Source: Desulfobulbaceae bacterium
Lineage (GTDB): Bacteria; Desulfobacterota; Desulfobulbia; Desulfobulbales; Desulfocapsaceae
Length of the DNA: 64,000 nt
Assembly (NCBI GenBank): GCA_003249645.1
Contig: QKIH01000007.1
Location: 1 to 64,000, forward strand
Direction: 5' to 3'
The notes under the pieces were generated by a model. The model made no database searches and had not been told where the DNA came from. It worked only from the letters and a program-made list of their open reading frames with translations. Position numbers and translations under genes: made by a program. This document shows positions 34,842 through 43,783 of the stretch, piece after piece. Position 1 is the stretch's first letter; the number at the start of each line of letters is the position of its first letter.

Positions 34842-36823
34842 GCAAAAGAAACTACCCGATACGTCTTCGCTCAGTCATAATGGGCATCATCCTGGCTGTT
34901 GTCATCTGTGCCGGAACGCCGATCAACAATATCTATCATCAGGCAACGCCGCTTGGCGGCGGCCATTTCCCGCTGGCACCGTTCTTTATTTTCTTTCTGC
35001 TTGCGATTCTTACTGCCATTATCAACAGAATTTTCCGTCCGCGCACCCTCTTGCACGGGACGGAACTGCTGGTTATCTGGATCCAGATGGTCATCGGTTC
35101 AGGCATTGCATACACAGGGCTGGCAAGAACATTTCTCATTAATCTCACCGCTCCTATTCATTTCGCATCCACTGGAAACAGGTGGGAAGAGATGCTTCAT
35201 CCCCTTATCCCTGCAGCTCTCACGCCAACCAGCAAAGAAGCCGTTGAACTGCTCTATAATGGTTTACCCACCGGACGGGAAATGGGCTGGTTTGATGTTT
35301 TTTTCGCCATACCGTGGCAGGCCTGGATACAACCGCTTCTTTTGTGGGGGGGATTCATTTTACTCTGCTACCTGCTAATCATACTGCTGATAAACCTGAT
35401 TTCCAGGCAATGGATTCACAATGAGCGCCTCAATTTCCCTTTATTGAAGGTACCGGAAACAATTGGTCAGAGCATCGACGAAAACGGTTTTTTCAGCTTT
35501 CTGACCAACAAGTTTTTTCTCGCCGGGCTGCTGATTCCGGTATGCCTCCACCTGCTCAACGGGCTCAGTTTTTACTACCCGACTATCCCCCATATACAAA
35601 CACTGGTTTTGGCAGGCCCATATTTTCCGGATTATGGCATATTCTCCGGTTTTCATAAACTCAAGCTTTACTTTTATCCGGCCTTTATCGGCTTTGCTTT
35701 TCTTGCATCACGCCAGATCTCATTTTCTTTCTGGTTCTTTTTTCTCTTTGGCGGGCTTTTTTACGGTCTGCTCAGTGTTGCCGGATACTCCATCCCCGCA
35801 GCCGAACTCGGCACGTCTTTCGGCCCGACCCTGACCCGCCCGGAAGAGATGCAGATGATCGGAGCCTACGGCGTCTTTTTTCTCTTTCTGACATGGCTGG
35901 CCCGCTACCATCTCTTGGCAGTAACAAAAGAAGCCCTGTTCCTCGTCCCCAGGAGCCAAACCAGAACGGAATGGTTCGACGTAAGAATTTCGTTCTGGGG
36001 TGTCATTATCGGCTTTGCCGCAATTATCTACTGGTTCATCGCTCTTGGCATGAAACCGTTAACAGCAAGCCTGCTTGTACTTTCCTTTTTCATGATCATG
36101 ATGGTTGCAACCAGGATCATCTGTCAGGGAGGGCTTCCTTACTTTACCCTGACAGCCGCCCCGATAGACGGCTTATTGACGCTGTTCGGCACCAAAATGT
36201 TTTCCGGCACCTCGGGACTGTTGGCCGGTATGGCCCAAAAAGTCCTTTTTGTTGACCTGAGAGAGTCTCTGATGCCGTCCATCGTGCACGGCAGAAAAAT
36301 CCACCATGGCAAATCACCGACAGGCCTGTTGTTTTTCGGTCTCACGCTGACTGTACTTGTCTCAACTCTAGTTTCTCTCGCCGCGATGATGATGCTCTGT
36401 TACAAGTTCGGCATTCGTGAGCTTGAACTCGAATGGGCCACACGGACGACCATCAGTGTTTTTGAAAACGTATTCCGGCTTACCTTCTCACCGGTAGAAT
36501 CCGGTGACTGGGTTACGATTTTCACCATCGGCGGGGCTCTATTCATGCTTGTACTGGTCTTCTGCTATCACAAGTTTTACTGGTGGCCGATTCATCCCAT
36601 CGGCTATCTGACTGCATACAGCTCGGCGATGCGGATTCTCTGGGTCAGTTTTTTCATAGGCTGGGCCTGTAATACCCTTTGCATGCGTTATGGCGGCGTG
36701 GTCTTATTTAAGAAATTCCAACTTTTTTTCATTGGCCTGATCATCGGTGATTTTCTGATGGGCGGCTGTTTTGCAGTTGCCGGCATGTTTACTGATACCA
36801 GTTATCAGGTCTTGCCGGATTAA
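34838..36823 (+). CDS. Large polytopic membrane protein, DUF6785/DUF6784-like
   Basis: 661 residues with at least ten hydrophobic helices. The opening (IRLRSVIMGIILAVVIC, then TPLGGGHFPLAPFF), GSGIAYTGLARTF, RWEEMLHPLIP and RQWIHNERLNFPLL follow the pattern I associate with DUF6785/DUF6784 proteins, which are distantly OPT-like and common in Planctomycetes. No function has been established that I know of. The start overlaps the giant gene's stop by four bases. The next gene encodes a related-looking membrane protein, so the two may pair. Confidence 0.75.
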   Translation: MSKRNYPIRLRSVIMGIILAVVICAGTPINNIYHQATPLGGGHFPLAPFFIFFLLAILTAIINRIFRPRTLLHGTELLVIWIQMVIGSGIAYTGLARTFLINLTAPIHFASTGNRWEEMLHPLIPAALTPTSKEAVELLYNGLPTGREMGWFDVFFAIPWQAWIQPLLLWGGFILLCYLLIILLINLISRQWIHNERLNFPLLKVPETIGQSIDENGFFSFLTNKFFLAGLLIPVCLHLLNGLSFYYPTIPHIQTLVLAGPYFPDYGIFSGFHKLKLYFYPAFIGFAFLASRQISFSFWFFFLFGGLFYGLLSVAGYSIPAAELGTSFGPTLTRPEEMQMIGAYGVFFLFLTWLARYHLLAVTKEALFLVPRSQTRTEWFDVRISFWGVIIGFAAIIYWFIALGMKPLTASLLVLSFFMIMMVATRIICQGGLPYFTLTAAPIDGLLTLFGTKMFSGTSGLLAGMAQKVLFVDLRESLMPSIVHGRKIHHGKSPTGLLFFGLTLTVLVSTLVSLAAMMMLCYKFGIRELELEWATRTTISVFENVFRLTFSPVESGDWVTIFTIGGALFMLVLVFCYHKFYWWPIHPIGYLTAYSSAMRILWVSFFIGWACNTLCMRYGGVVLFKKFQLFFIGLIIGDFLMGGCFAVAGMFTDTSYQVLPD

Positions 36824-36837
36824 AGGATAGAAAACCA

Positions 36838-38796
36838 ATGTATGACGACAAGGAACTGAAAGAATATCGGGATCTTCTTCCACCTCCTACGCATTTTGAA
36901 GAAGGTTTTGACTGGAAGACCATCATCGGCGCAGTCTTCATCGGCTTTCTGATGATGCCCGGTTCCATGTACCTGCAGTTGGTCATCGGGCAGGGAATTG
37001 GCCCTGCAGCCCGCTGGGTGACGATCATTCTCTTTGCCGAGATCGCCAAACGTGCCCATTCAGATCTAAAACAGCAGGAAATCTTCCTGCTCTATTATAT
37101 GGCCGGAGCAGCGCTGGCATCGCCTTTTTCCGGCCTGTTGTGGAACCAGTATCTGGTGCAGTCCGATGCGGCCAGAATGCTTGGCGTGACAGAATTTATA
37201 CCAACCTGGGTAGCTCCTGGTCCCGACTCAGCTTCCATTATTGAACGAACGTTCTTTCATCGTGACTGGTTGATTCCCATTCTGCTGCTGGTCGGCTCGC
37301 AAATCATTCAGCGAATCGATCACTTCGGCCTTGGCTACGCACTCTATCGAATAACCTCAGATGTTGAGAAACTGCCTTTTCCGATGGCTCCTGTTGCGGC
37401 ACTGGGCACCATGGCACTTGCAGAATCAGCAGAAGAGAAGAAACAGAGTTGGAAATGGCGTGTCTTTTCCATCGGAGGGGTGATAGGCTTGATTTTCGGC
37501 TCCGTCTACGTGCTGCTGCCAATTGTCTCAGGCTTGATTTTTACCGAACAGATCAGACTCATCCCCATCCCCTGGGTTGAACTGACCAACCATACGGAAG
37601 AAATCCTGCCGGCTGTGGCGACAGGAATCCAGCTCGATCTCGGTCTCGTCTTCGTTGGTATGGTTCTGCCGTTCTGGGCCGTTATCGGTGGACTGATCGG
37701 CCTTATTATCACCATCATACTCAACCCTATCCTTTACCATCATGGAATACTTGAGAGATGGCATCCCGGCATGCGTACCGTTGAGACGGTTTTCGCCAAT
37801 AATTTCGATTTTTACATGAGCTTCGGCATCGGTCTTGGACTTGCTATAGGTGTAATCGGCATCTGGTCGGTGGTCCACTCGTTTAGAAACTCTTCTTCCG
37901 CCCGGGGAACATTCCATGCGCTGTTTAATCCGCCTCCTGGCCGGGGCGACTTTAATTTCTGGATATCAATCGGTATTTATTTCTTCTCAACGCTGAGTTA
38001 TGTCCTGCTCTGCGCCTGGCTGGTGCCCTCATTCCCCTGGATATTTTTTCTTGCCTACGGCTTTATTTATACACCGATAATTTCCTACATCACGGCCAGG
38101 ATGGAAGGTATCGCCGGTCAGTTTGTCAGCCTGCCGCTGGTCAGGGAGGCAAGTTTTATTGCAGGGGCCCGTTTCTTCGGGTATCAGGGCATTGAAATCT
38201 GGTACGCTCCGATCCCGATCCATAACTATGGTGAAGCAACTGTACAGTTTCGCCAGATAGAGCTTACCGGAACCTCGATCCGGGGCATTATCAAGGCAGA
38301 ATTGATTGTTTTTCCGGTGGTGATGATCGCGAGTCTTCTTTTTTCTCAGTTTATCTGGCGGCTGGCGCCTATTCCATCGGCAAGTTATCCATATGCTCAG
38401 GAATTGTGGCACCTGCAGGCCTTAAATACCTTACTGATGCAGACCTCCACCCTCGAAGGAAATTCGATGTTCTATCAGGCGCTTGACGGCATGACCATCT
38501 TTTCCGGTCTGGGCTTCGGGCTTTTGATGTATATTATTTTAAGCCTCTTCGGCCTGCCGGTACTGCTTATTTACGGCGTAGTCCGTGGTCTTGGGCAATC
38601 AACTCCCCACGGCCTTATTTTAGAAGTTGCCGGCGCTCTCATGGGACGATATTTTTTCCTTAAACGTTTCGGCCCCATGTGGCGTCAGTATGCACCTGTA
38701 CTGCTGGCCGGATTCAGTTGCGGAATGGGGTTGACCGGCATGTTTGCAATGGGATTTGCCCTTATTATGAAATCACTGAGCCATATGGCGTATTAA
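36838..38796 (+). CDS. Large OPT-like membrane transporter protein
   Basis: 652 residues, about a dozen hydrophobic helices. A short cytosolic start (KEYRDLLPPPTHFEEGFDWKT) leads into the first helix. Segments such as FPMAPVAALGTMALAESAEE, GLIITIILNPILYHHG and REASFIAGARFFGYQG resemble the oligopeptide transporter (OPT) superfamily, but I cannot assign a subfamily with confidence. It begins 14 bases after the DUF6785-like gene. Two such proteins side by side suggest a heterodimeric channel or carrier for an unknown substrate. Confidence 0.7.
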   Translation: MYDDKELKEYRDLLPPPTHFEEGFDWKTIIGAVFIGFLMMPGSMYLQLVIGQGIGPAARWVTIILFAEIAKRAHSDLKQQEIFLLYYMAGAALASPFSGLLWNQYLVQSDAARMLGVTEFIPTWVAPGPDSASIIERTFFHRDWLIPILLLVGSQIIQRIDHFGLGYALYRITSDVEKLPFPMAPVAALGTMALAESAEEKKQSWKWRVFSIGGVIGLIFGSVYVLLPIVSGLIFTEQIRLIPIPWVELTNHTEEILPAVATGIQLDLGLVFVGMVLPFWAVIGGLIGLIITIILNPILYHHGILERWHPGMRTVETVFANNFDFYMSFGIGLGLAIGVIGIWSVVHSFRNSSSARGTFHALFNPPPGRGDFNFWISIGIYFFSTLSYVLLCAWLVPSFPWIFFLAYGFIYTPIISYITARMEGIAGQFVSLPLVREASFIAGARFFGYQGIEIWYAPIPIHNYGEATVQFRQIELTGTSIRGIIKAELIVFPVVMIASLLFSQFIWRLAPIPSASYPYAQELWHLQALNTLLMQTSTLEGNSMFYQALDGMTIFSGLGFGLLMYIILSLFGLPVLLIYGVVRGLGQSTPHGLILEVAGALMGRYFFLKRFGPMWRQYAPVLLAGFSCGMGLTGMFAMGFALIMKSLSHMAY

Positions 38797-38804
38797 CAAC
38801 CTTA

Positions 38805-41366
38805 ATGAGCTTTCTGAGACCAAAAACACATATTGAGCTGACCAAACGCCCGCTCTTCTACTGGGTCTTGACACAATACAGAGGCGCTCAACTGTTTCTG
38901 CTGCTGGTTATTATTGCCAGTCTTTTTTTCAAGGTTTACCCCCTTGAGATGCAGAAGAACATTATCAACATTGCAATCAACCTGAGGATGATTGACAAGC
39001 TGTACCTCTACTGCGGGCTCTATATGGGTGCGGTGCTGATTGCCGGTCTGATGAAATTTTTTATCAATACCTTTCAGGCATCACTCGGCCAAAAGATTCT
39101 GATCGGCATGCGCAAAGAACTCTATGAACATGTGCTGCAGCTACCCCTGCAATTCTTTTATCGCACCCAGTCAGGAACGATTATTTCTGCAATGACATCC
39201 GAGCTCAATGCTATCGGAACCTTCCTCAGTGATGCCATGGCCGTCCCTGCAAGCTCGCTGCTGACCTTTCTGGTTTTCGCTGGGTTCATGATCAACCTCA
39301 ACCCACTGCTCGGTCTTATCTCCATTGCTATTTACCCGATTGAATTGCTCGTTATCCCAATCATGCAGCGGAGGTACAACAAAATCAACCAGACCCGTGT
39401 AACAACCACCAGGGCGATGGCCAATATCATCAATGAGGCAGCAACAGGTATTCAGGAGGTACAGTCCAACGCCAGCAATAAGCTGGAACAGGGTAAACTT
39501 GATCGTCTGGTCGTCCGGCTGTATGTCATCATGAAAAGGCTTTTCATCCTGAAATACGGCATCAAGTTCAGCAATAATCTTTTCCAGAGTATCGGCCCCT
39601 TCCTGCTGTTTCTCATCGGCGGCTACATGGCAATACACGGTAACTTTACCATCGGTGCCCTGGTTGCTTTTCTTACCGCCTATGAAAAAGTATATGACCC
39701 GTGGAAAGAGATTATCGACTATTATCAGAATTATCAGGACGCCAAGGTAAGATACAGCCAGATCATGGAGGCCTTTGACATCCAGCCAGAATACCTGCTT
39801 GAGTCACCGGAACCGTCAACCCTTAACCTTGCAGGAAACATCCGGGCCCAGAACCTGAGTTATGCCATCAGCGATGAAGTACAACTGCTTGATCAAATCT
39901 CTTTTCAGCTCGATGCCGGTAAACATATGGCTCTGGTCGGGTTCTCCGGCTCCGGCAAGTCGACTTTGAGTCTTCTCATTGCCCAGCTGCATAATTACAC
40001 TAACGGCAGTCTCACTATTGACGGAACTGAAGTACGAAAACTATCCAAGATGGATATTGCCAGAAATATCTCCTTTGTTGCCCAGCACCCATTCATTTTC
40101 ACAGGAACAGTCAGAGACAACCTGCTCTATTCATGCCAAGCCTCAGTTATCAACGGGAACGAAACCCAGCTCCCCGATCAGTCACATATTATCGAAGTCG
40201 TTAAGTCGGTGGGAATACTGGATGATGTGGTGCGCTGGGGTTTTACCTCGATCATACCAAAACGAAAAGCGACGCGACTTGAGACAAGTTTTCTCAAAAT
40301 GAGAAACATCATTCTGGGCGAGCTTCGTGAACACTATTCCCGGGTGGTTGAATTTTACGATCTCAACAAATATCTCAACCATGTTTCTTTAGGCACCAAT
40401 ATCATTTTCGGCTACTTCAGCGGCGAACCTGGCCGAGGAAAGCTGATTAGCAACACTCTGTTTCGCTCATTTATAGGGAGCAGTGAACTTGAACGCCAGC
40501 TTATAGACCTTGGCATCGCCATCAGTTCCAACACCATCAGTTTTCTCCAAGACATGCGTGAAGACGAGTTCTTCTTTCAAGGCAGCCCCATGGAGCCAGC
40601 TGAGTTTGATAAGTACCAGGCACTTGGGAAAAAGCTCGAAAAAGGCGGGATGGATAAGCTGAGAAAAAGTGAACAGGAAGCATATCTGCTGCTGGCTCTA
40701 CGCTATATTCCTGCAGATCATAAGATTTACACGCTTTCAGACAGCTTTAAAGAAAAGATCGTTGCAGCAAGAAGGCAGTTTCTTGCAATGGCGGCACCCG
40801 ATGATTTTCCATCGATCAAGCCGGATACTCAGTATGAGAATCTTTTCAAAAACATCGGCGAGTTGAACTACACTCCGTTTCATCTCGATAGATACCTGTA
40901 CAACAGGTCTCTTTCTGATAATGTGCTCTTCGGCACAGTAACTGATCTTGAAAATCTGCAGTCCCAGGTCGGCCCAATTGGCATGCAGGCATTCGACAAA
41001 GAGGGCCTTGCCGAGGAGATCATCGGTATCGGGCTTGATTTTCACGTCGGCTCAAAAGGAGATAACCTCTCAGGCGGCCAGAAACAGAAAATCGCCATAG
41101 CCAGAGCACTTTTGCGACAGACCCCTATTCTTATTCTCGACGAGGCTACGGCAAGTCTGGACAACGCTTCCCAGACGAGGATTCAGCAATATCTCACCAA
41201 TAACCTACGCGGCAACACCACTGTTGTAGCGGTTGTACATAGGCTTGACATGATTTCTGAATATGATCATATTGTAGTGATGAAAGGTGGAAAACTTGTA
41301 GAGTCTGGAGACTACGACACCCTGATAGAAGAAAAGGGAATATTATATGAGCTTATCAACAACTGA
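38805..41366 (+). CDS. ABC exporter with a large insertion in its nucleotide-binding domain
   Basis: About 853 residues: six-helix exporter membrane domain (about 20-320), then an ATPase domain with Walker A GFSGSGKST near 378, Q-loop FVAQHPF near Q427, signature LSGGQKQK at 755, Walker B LILDEATASLD near 778 and the switch histidine (VVHRLDM). The Q-loop to signature distance is about 330 residues where about 57 is normal. The extra 270 residues are charged and mixed helical, with no family I recognise. The motif following the Q-loop (GTVRDNLLY) recurs in altered form as GTNIIFGYF near 530 and RSLSDNVLFG near 705, as if the insert arose by local duplication. ATG 38805 lacks a strong ribosome-binding site. 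The reading frame is unbroken throughout, so this is not an assembly join in the frame. Confidence 0.85.
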   Translation: MSFLRPKTHIELTKRPLFYWVLTQYRGAQLFLLLVIIASLFFKVYPLEMQKNIINIAINLRMIDKLYLYCGLYMGAVLIAGLMKFFINTFQASLGQKILIGMRKELYEHVLQLPLQFFYRTQSGTIISAMTSELNAIGTFLSDAMAVPASSLLTFLVFAGFMINLNPLLGLISIAIYPIELLVIPIMQRRYNKINQTRVTTTRAMANIINEAATGIQEVQSNASNKLEQGKLDRLVVRLYVIMKRLFILKYGIKFSNNLFQSIGPFLLFLIGGYMAIHGNFTIGALVAFLTAYEKVYDPWKEIIDYYQNYQDAKVRYSQIMEAFDIQPEYLLESPEPSTLNLAGNIRAQNLSYAISDEVQLLDQISFQLDAGKHMALVGFSGSGKSTLSLLIAQLHNYTNGSLTIDGTEVRKLSKMDIARNISFVAQHPFIFTGTVRDNLLYSCQASVINGNETQLPDQSHIIEVVKSVGILDDVVRWGFTSIIPKRKATRLETSFLKMRNIILGELREHYSRVVEFYDLNKYLNHVSLGTNIIFGYFSGEPGRGKLISNTLFRSFIGSSELERQLIDLGIAISSNTISFLQDMREDEFFFQGSPMEPAEFDKYQALGKKLEKGGMDKLRKSEQEAYLLLALRYIPADHKIYTLSDSFKEKIVAARRQFLAMAAPDDFPSIKPDTQYENLFKNIGELNYTPFHLDRYLYNRSLSDNVLFGTVTDLENLQSQVGPIGMQAFDKEGLAEEIIGIGLDFHVGSKGDNLSGGQKQKIAIARALLRQTPILILDEATASLDNASQTRIQQYLTNNLRGNTTVVAVVHRLDMISEYDHIVVMKGGKLVESGDYDTLIEEKGILYELINN

Positions 41367-41883
41367 ACAGGCAGCATGTAAATGCAGGATCGCTAATGAT
41401 TTTCAGATACTTATCAACTCTCCAGTATTCAGAAATGTCAGTCCTGACATCGTAAAACTCTTTGCCTATTTTGCAAAACACAAAATCTATTATCCAGGAG
41501 ATACGCTGATCAGACAGGGGAAAGATGCCGACCGGGCCTTTCTTTTGCTGCATGGCAGCGTTGCTCTATCAACCTTGCACAAGGAAAAGGATACCGTTAT
41601 TCAGCACCTGCATGAAGGCAGTTTTTTTGGAGAACTCGCATTGCTGGCCGACTTCAAATGGTTTTTCAGTGCAAAAGCGGAAACCGAATGCGAAGTGCTG
41701 ACTGTTGATCGCGAGTCGTTCACCAAGGTTCTTGAAAAGCATCCGGAAAAACAGCGCATATTAACCGACAAAATTATTCAGCTCAGGGTAGCACGCCTCT
41801 CTGAACAGACAGAATATATGCTGAACCTGATTCCTCAAGACCAATTGGATAAGTTCAATCTCTCCTCCCCTATCATTGCCTGA
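41347..41883 (+). CDS. Cyclic-nucleotide-binding-fold protein without DNA-binding domain
   Basis: 178 residues. The cNMP-binding barrel is clear (YYPGDTLIRQGKDADRAFLLLHGSV, GSFFGELALLADFKWFFSAKAET), but the phosphate-binding cassette lacks the arginine normally found after FGELALL, which here reads ...FKWFFSAKA. The last helices have no helix-turn-helix. It may bind a different ligand or serve as a regulatory subunit of the adjoining exporter. The start overlaps the ABC gene by 20 bases, so the two are probably coupled. Confidence 0.85.
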   Translation: MSLSTTEQAACKCRIANDFQILINSPVFRNVSPDIVKLFAYFAKHKIYYPGDTLIRQGKDADRAFLLLHGSVALSTLHKEKDTVIQHLHEGSFFGELALLADFKWFFSAKAETECEVLTVDRESFTKVLEKHPEKQRILTDKIIQLRVARLSEQTEYMLNLIPQDQLDKFNLSSPIIA

Positions 41884-41903
41884 ACCGAATTTATATCGAC
41901 ATT

Positions 41904-42536
41904 ATGAAAGCACACCGCCCTTCATCAATCCCTCTTCGCAAGCTTTCAGCGCTTGTTTTCTGCCTGTTTTTCATAGGTTTTACCTGCACCACGGCCATTG
42001 CAGAAAAAAAGAAAACTGTTCCCACCGAACTGGCCGGGTTCATTCTTGGGTCACCGGTTACCGATTACCCTGATATTGAATACTCTAATTACTTGAAAGA
42101 AGTCGTCGTCACCAATTGGCATGGCTTCAGAAAAGGGCTCATATCCTACGGCGTCTGTGATAAACCCGGTACAATTGTCAAACTGCAGATGAAATACGAA
42201 GACAGCAGTGAACGATTTTATAAAAAGCTGTTCGCTACTTTCAAAGAGCGATTCGGAGAACCTACTGTCTGGGAAGGAGACAGCTTCGGTGTACTGCAGA
42301 AGTGGAAATGGAAGTTTACCGATGATAAAGGCAGGGATATCAATCTGGTTCTACAGCATAACAGTCAAGACCCGAACAACAACATCGGCAACCAGGTGAA
42401 ACTCTATCTCCCGGAACAGGAAGAACGTGAACGCAGCTGTTTCATTCAAAGCTGTGAATTGCCGGAAAACGATGAACATAGAAAAAGACAGGAAGAAAAC
42501 AGTAAATTTGATTGGGACATGCTCATCCCGCAGTAA
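41904..42536 (+). CDS. Exported protein of unknown function
   Basis: 210 residues with a signal peptide (LSALVFCLFFIGFTCTTAIA). The middle part (FILGSPVTDYPDIEY..., LKEVVVTNWHGFRKG, FYKKLFATFKERFGEPTVWEG, WKFTDDKGRDINLVLQH) looks like a compact alpha/beta fold. Two cysteines sit in CFIQSC near the C-terminus and could form a disulfide. No family recognised. It lies 20 bases after the cNMP-fold gene, and its stop shares a base with the next start (TAATG). Confidence 0.65.
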   Translation: MKAHRPSSIPLRKLSALVFCLFFIGFTCTTAIAEKKKTVPTELAGFILGSPVTDYPDIEYSNYLKEVVVTNWHGFRKGLISYGVCDKPGTIVKLQMKYEDSSERFYKKLFATFKERFGEPTVWEGDSFGVLQKWKWKFTDDKGRDINLVLQHNSQDPNNNIGNQVKLYLPEQEERERSCFIQSCELPENDEHRKRQEENSKFDWDMLIPQ

Positions 42537-43387
42537 TGGAACGTCCCACACCCCCATCAAAAACCATTGCCTGGAACGGGTTGGAATATACAGTCCCTAT
42601 AACATGGGAGGCTGTTGTTACAGGCAAACGTCAGCTGCTTTTTGAAGATGACCTTGAGCCGGTTCTCGAACTCAAATGGAATAAACGCCATGCTCCAACC
42701 CTTGAGCAAGCCCATGACAGGGTCATAAAACAACTCAGCCGGGAATTCGGCCAGCCTGATTCAATCAATAACATTAACAAAAATAACAAACAATACCAGA
42801 CACTTCAGTTCTCATGGAGAGAAAGCAGCTTCTCGGTCTTCCTTCTGTTTTGTCCTGTTTGTCACGCCAGCATACTTGTACGCCCATACGTCCTTTCCAC
42901 GGACATCCAGGAAATCTCGGCGTCTCTCCACTGTCACGGCATGGATCAAACAACCAGATGGGCAGTACAGGATTTCAGTTTCTCACTGCCAACCTCCTGG
43001 CTGCTCGACTCCTACAGCTTCTCCATGGGGTTCACAAGAATTTCATTTAAACAGCATAACAGCAGCATCCATCTTTGTCGTATGCTCCCTGCTTCTGCTC
43101 ATTTACAAAACGACTCTATTACCAGTCTGCTCAGAAAATTAACCGGATGCAGCGAATCATCGCTTCAGCTCAATCACTGTGAGGAATTTGTTGAACTGCA
43201 GAATTGCCCATCAATTGTTTCGCAACTGCGATTGCGAATGAAACGCAAGAAACCGTTTGTTTATGGCAGACTATGGCTTCACAAAGCCTCTGACAAACTG
43301 CTCGGTTTCACCATAGAGGACATTAAACCGCCATCACTGCCAATGATTGAACAGATTTACAACAGCCATGAAGCGACAATCCGTTAA
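42536..43387 (+). CDS. Protein of unknown function in the ABC-PqqD cluster
   Basis: 283 residues, no signal peptide or membrane helix. Two half-domains may be related: WNGLEYTVPITWEAV near 13-27 and VQDFSFSLPTSWLLDSYSF near 143-161 both open with a strand and a Pro-x-x-Trp element, suggesting an internal duplication. Cysteine-rich for its size. No family recognised. The start overlaps the previous stop by one base, and the end overlaps the PqqD-like gene by 20 bases; the tight coupling suggests a fixed stoichiometric complex (inference). Confidence 0.65.
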   Translation: MERPTPPSKTIAWNGLEYTVPITWEAVVTGKRQLLFEDDLEPVLELKWNKRHAPTLEQAHDRVIKQLSREFGQPDSINNINKNNKQYQTLQFSWRESSFSVFLLFCPVCHASILVRPYVLSTDIQEISASLHCHGMDQTTRWAVQDFSFSLPTSWLLDSYSFSMGFTRISFKQHNSSIHLCRMLPASAHLQNDSITSLLRKLTGCSESSLQLNHCEEFVELQNCPSIVSQLRLRMKRKKPFVYGRLWLHKASDKLLGFTIEDIKPPSLPMIEQIYNSHEATIR

Positions 43388-43757
43388 GCCCGATCCCGGC
43401 CATGCCAAATCAGAAGCCTTGCAATATATTCCCGTACGCAACGAGATTGCAAGCTGGCAGCTTAAAGAGAACAACATCGTTCTGATCGAATACCCCCTGC
43501 CGCTGAAACCGTTGTTTAAAAGCATACTTCAACGTTTCAATAAAAGACCGGTTGTAAATCCGACAAAAAAATTGCAGCTTGACACAATGGGAAGTCAGGT
43601 ATGGCAGCTTATCGATGGCAAACGGGACACTAAAACAATTATAAAAACTTTTGCCTCATACCATTCGGTATCCCTGCATGAGGCAGAACAGTCCGTTACT
43701 GCATTTTTCAGGGAATTGGGAAAAAGAGGATTGATCTCACTTGAAAAGCCCCTTTAA
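43368..43757 (+). CDS. PqqD-like protein (RiPP recognition element fold)
   Basis: 129 residues from ATG 43368. The C-terminal 80 residues match the PqqD winged-helix pattern: LDTMGSQVWQLIDGKRDTKTIIKTFASYHSV, then VTAFFRELGKRGLISLE. PqqD proteins bind precursor peptides and present them to radical SAM or other modifying enzymes. None of those enzymes and no obvious precursor peptide is nearby, so its role here must differ or its partner lies elsewhere. Last gene of the ten-gene cluster. Confidence 0.85.
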   Translation: MKRQSVKPDPGHAKSEALQYIPVRNEIASWQLKENNIVLIEYPLPLKPLFKSILQRFNKRPVVNPTKKLQLDTMGSQVWQLIDGKRDTKTIIKTFASYHSVSLHEAEQSVTAFFRELGKRGLISLEKPL

Positions 43758-43783
43758 AAAAGCTGCGAGCTCTCAGGCAGCTT
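43754..43783 (-). terminator. Terminator overlapping the zinc-ribbon gene stop
   Basis: Read leftward: AAGCTGC, a ten-base loop containing GAGCTC, GCAGCTT, then a T run. The right arm and loop lie over the last codons and stop of the zinc-ribbon gene, so the transcript ends within a few bases of it. Confidence 0.6.
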
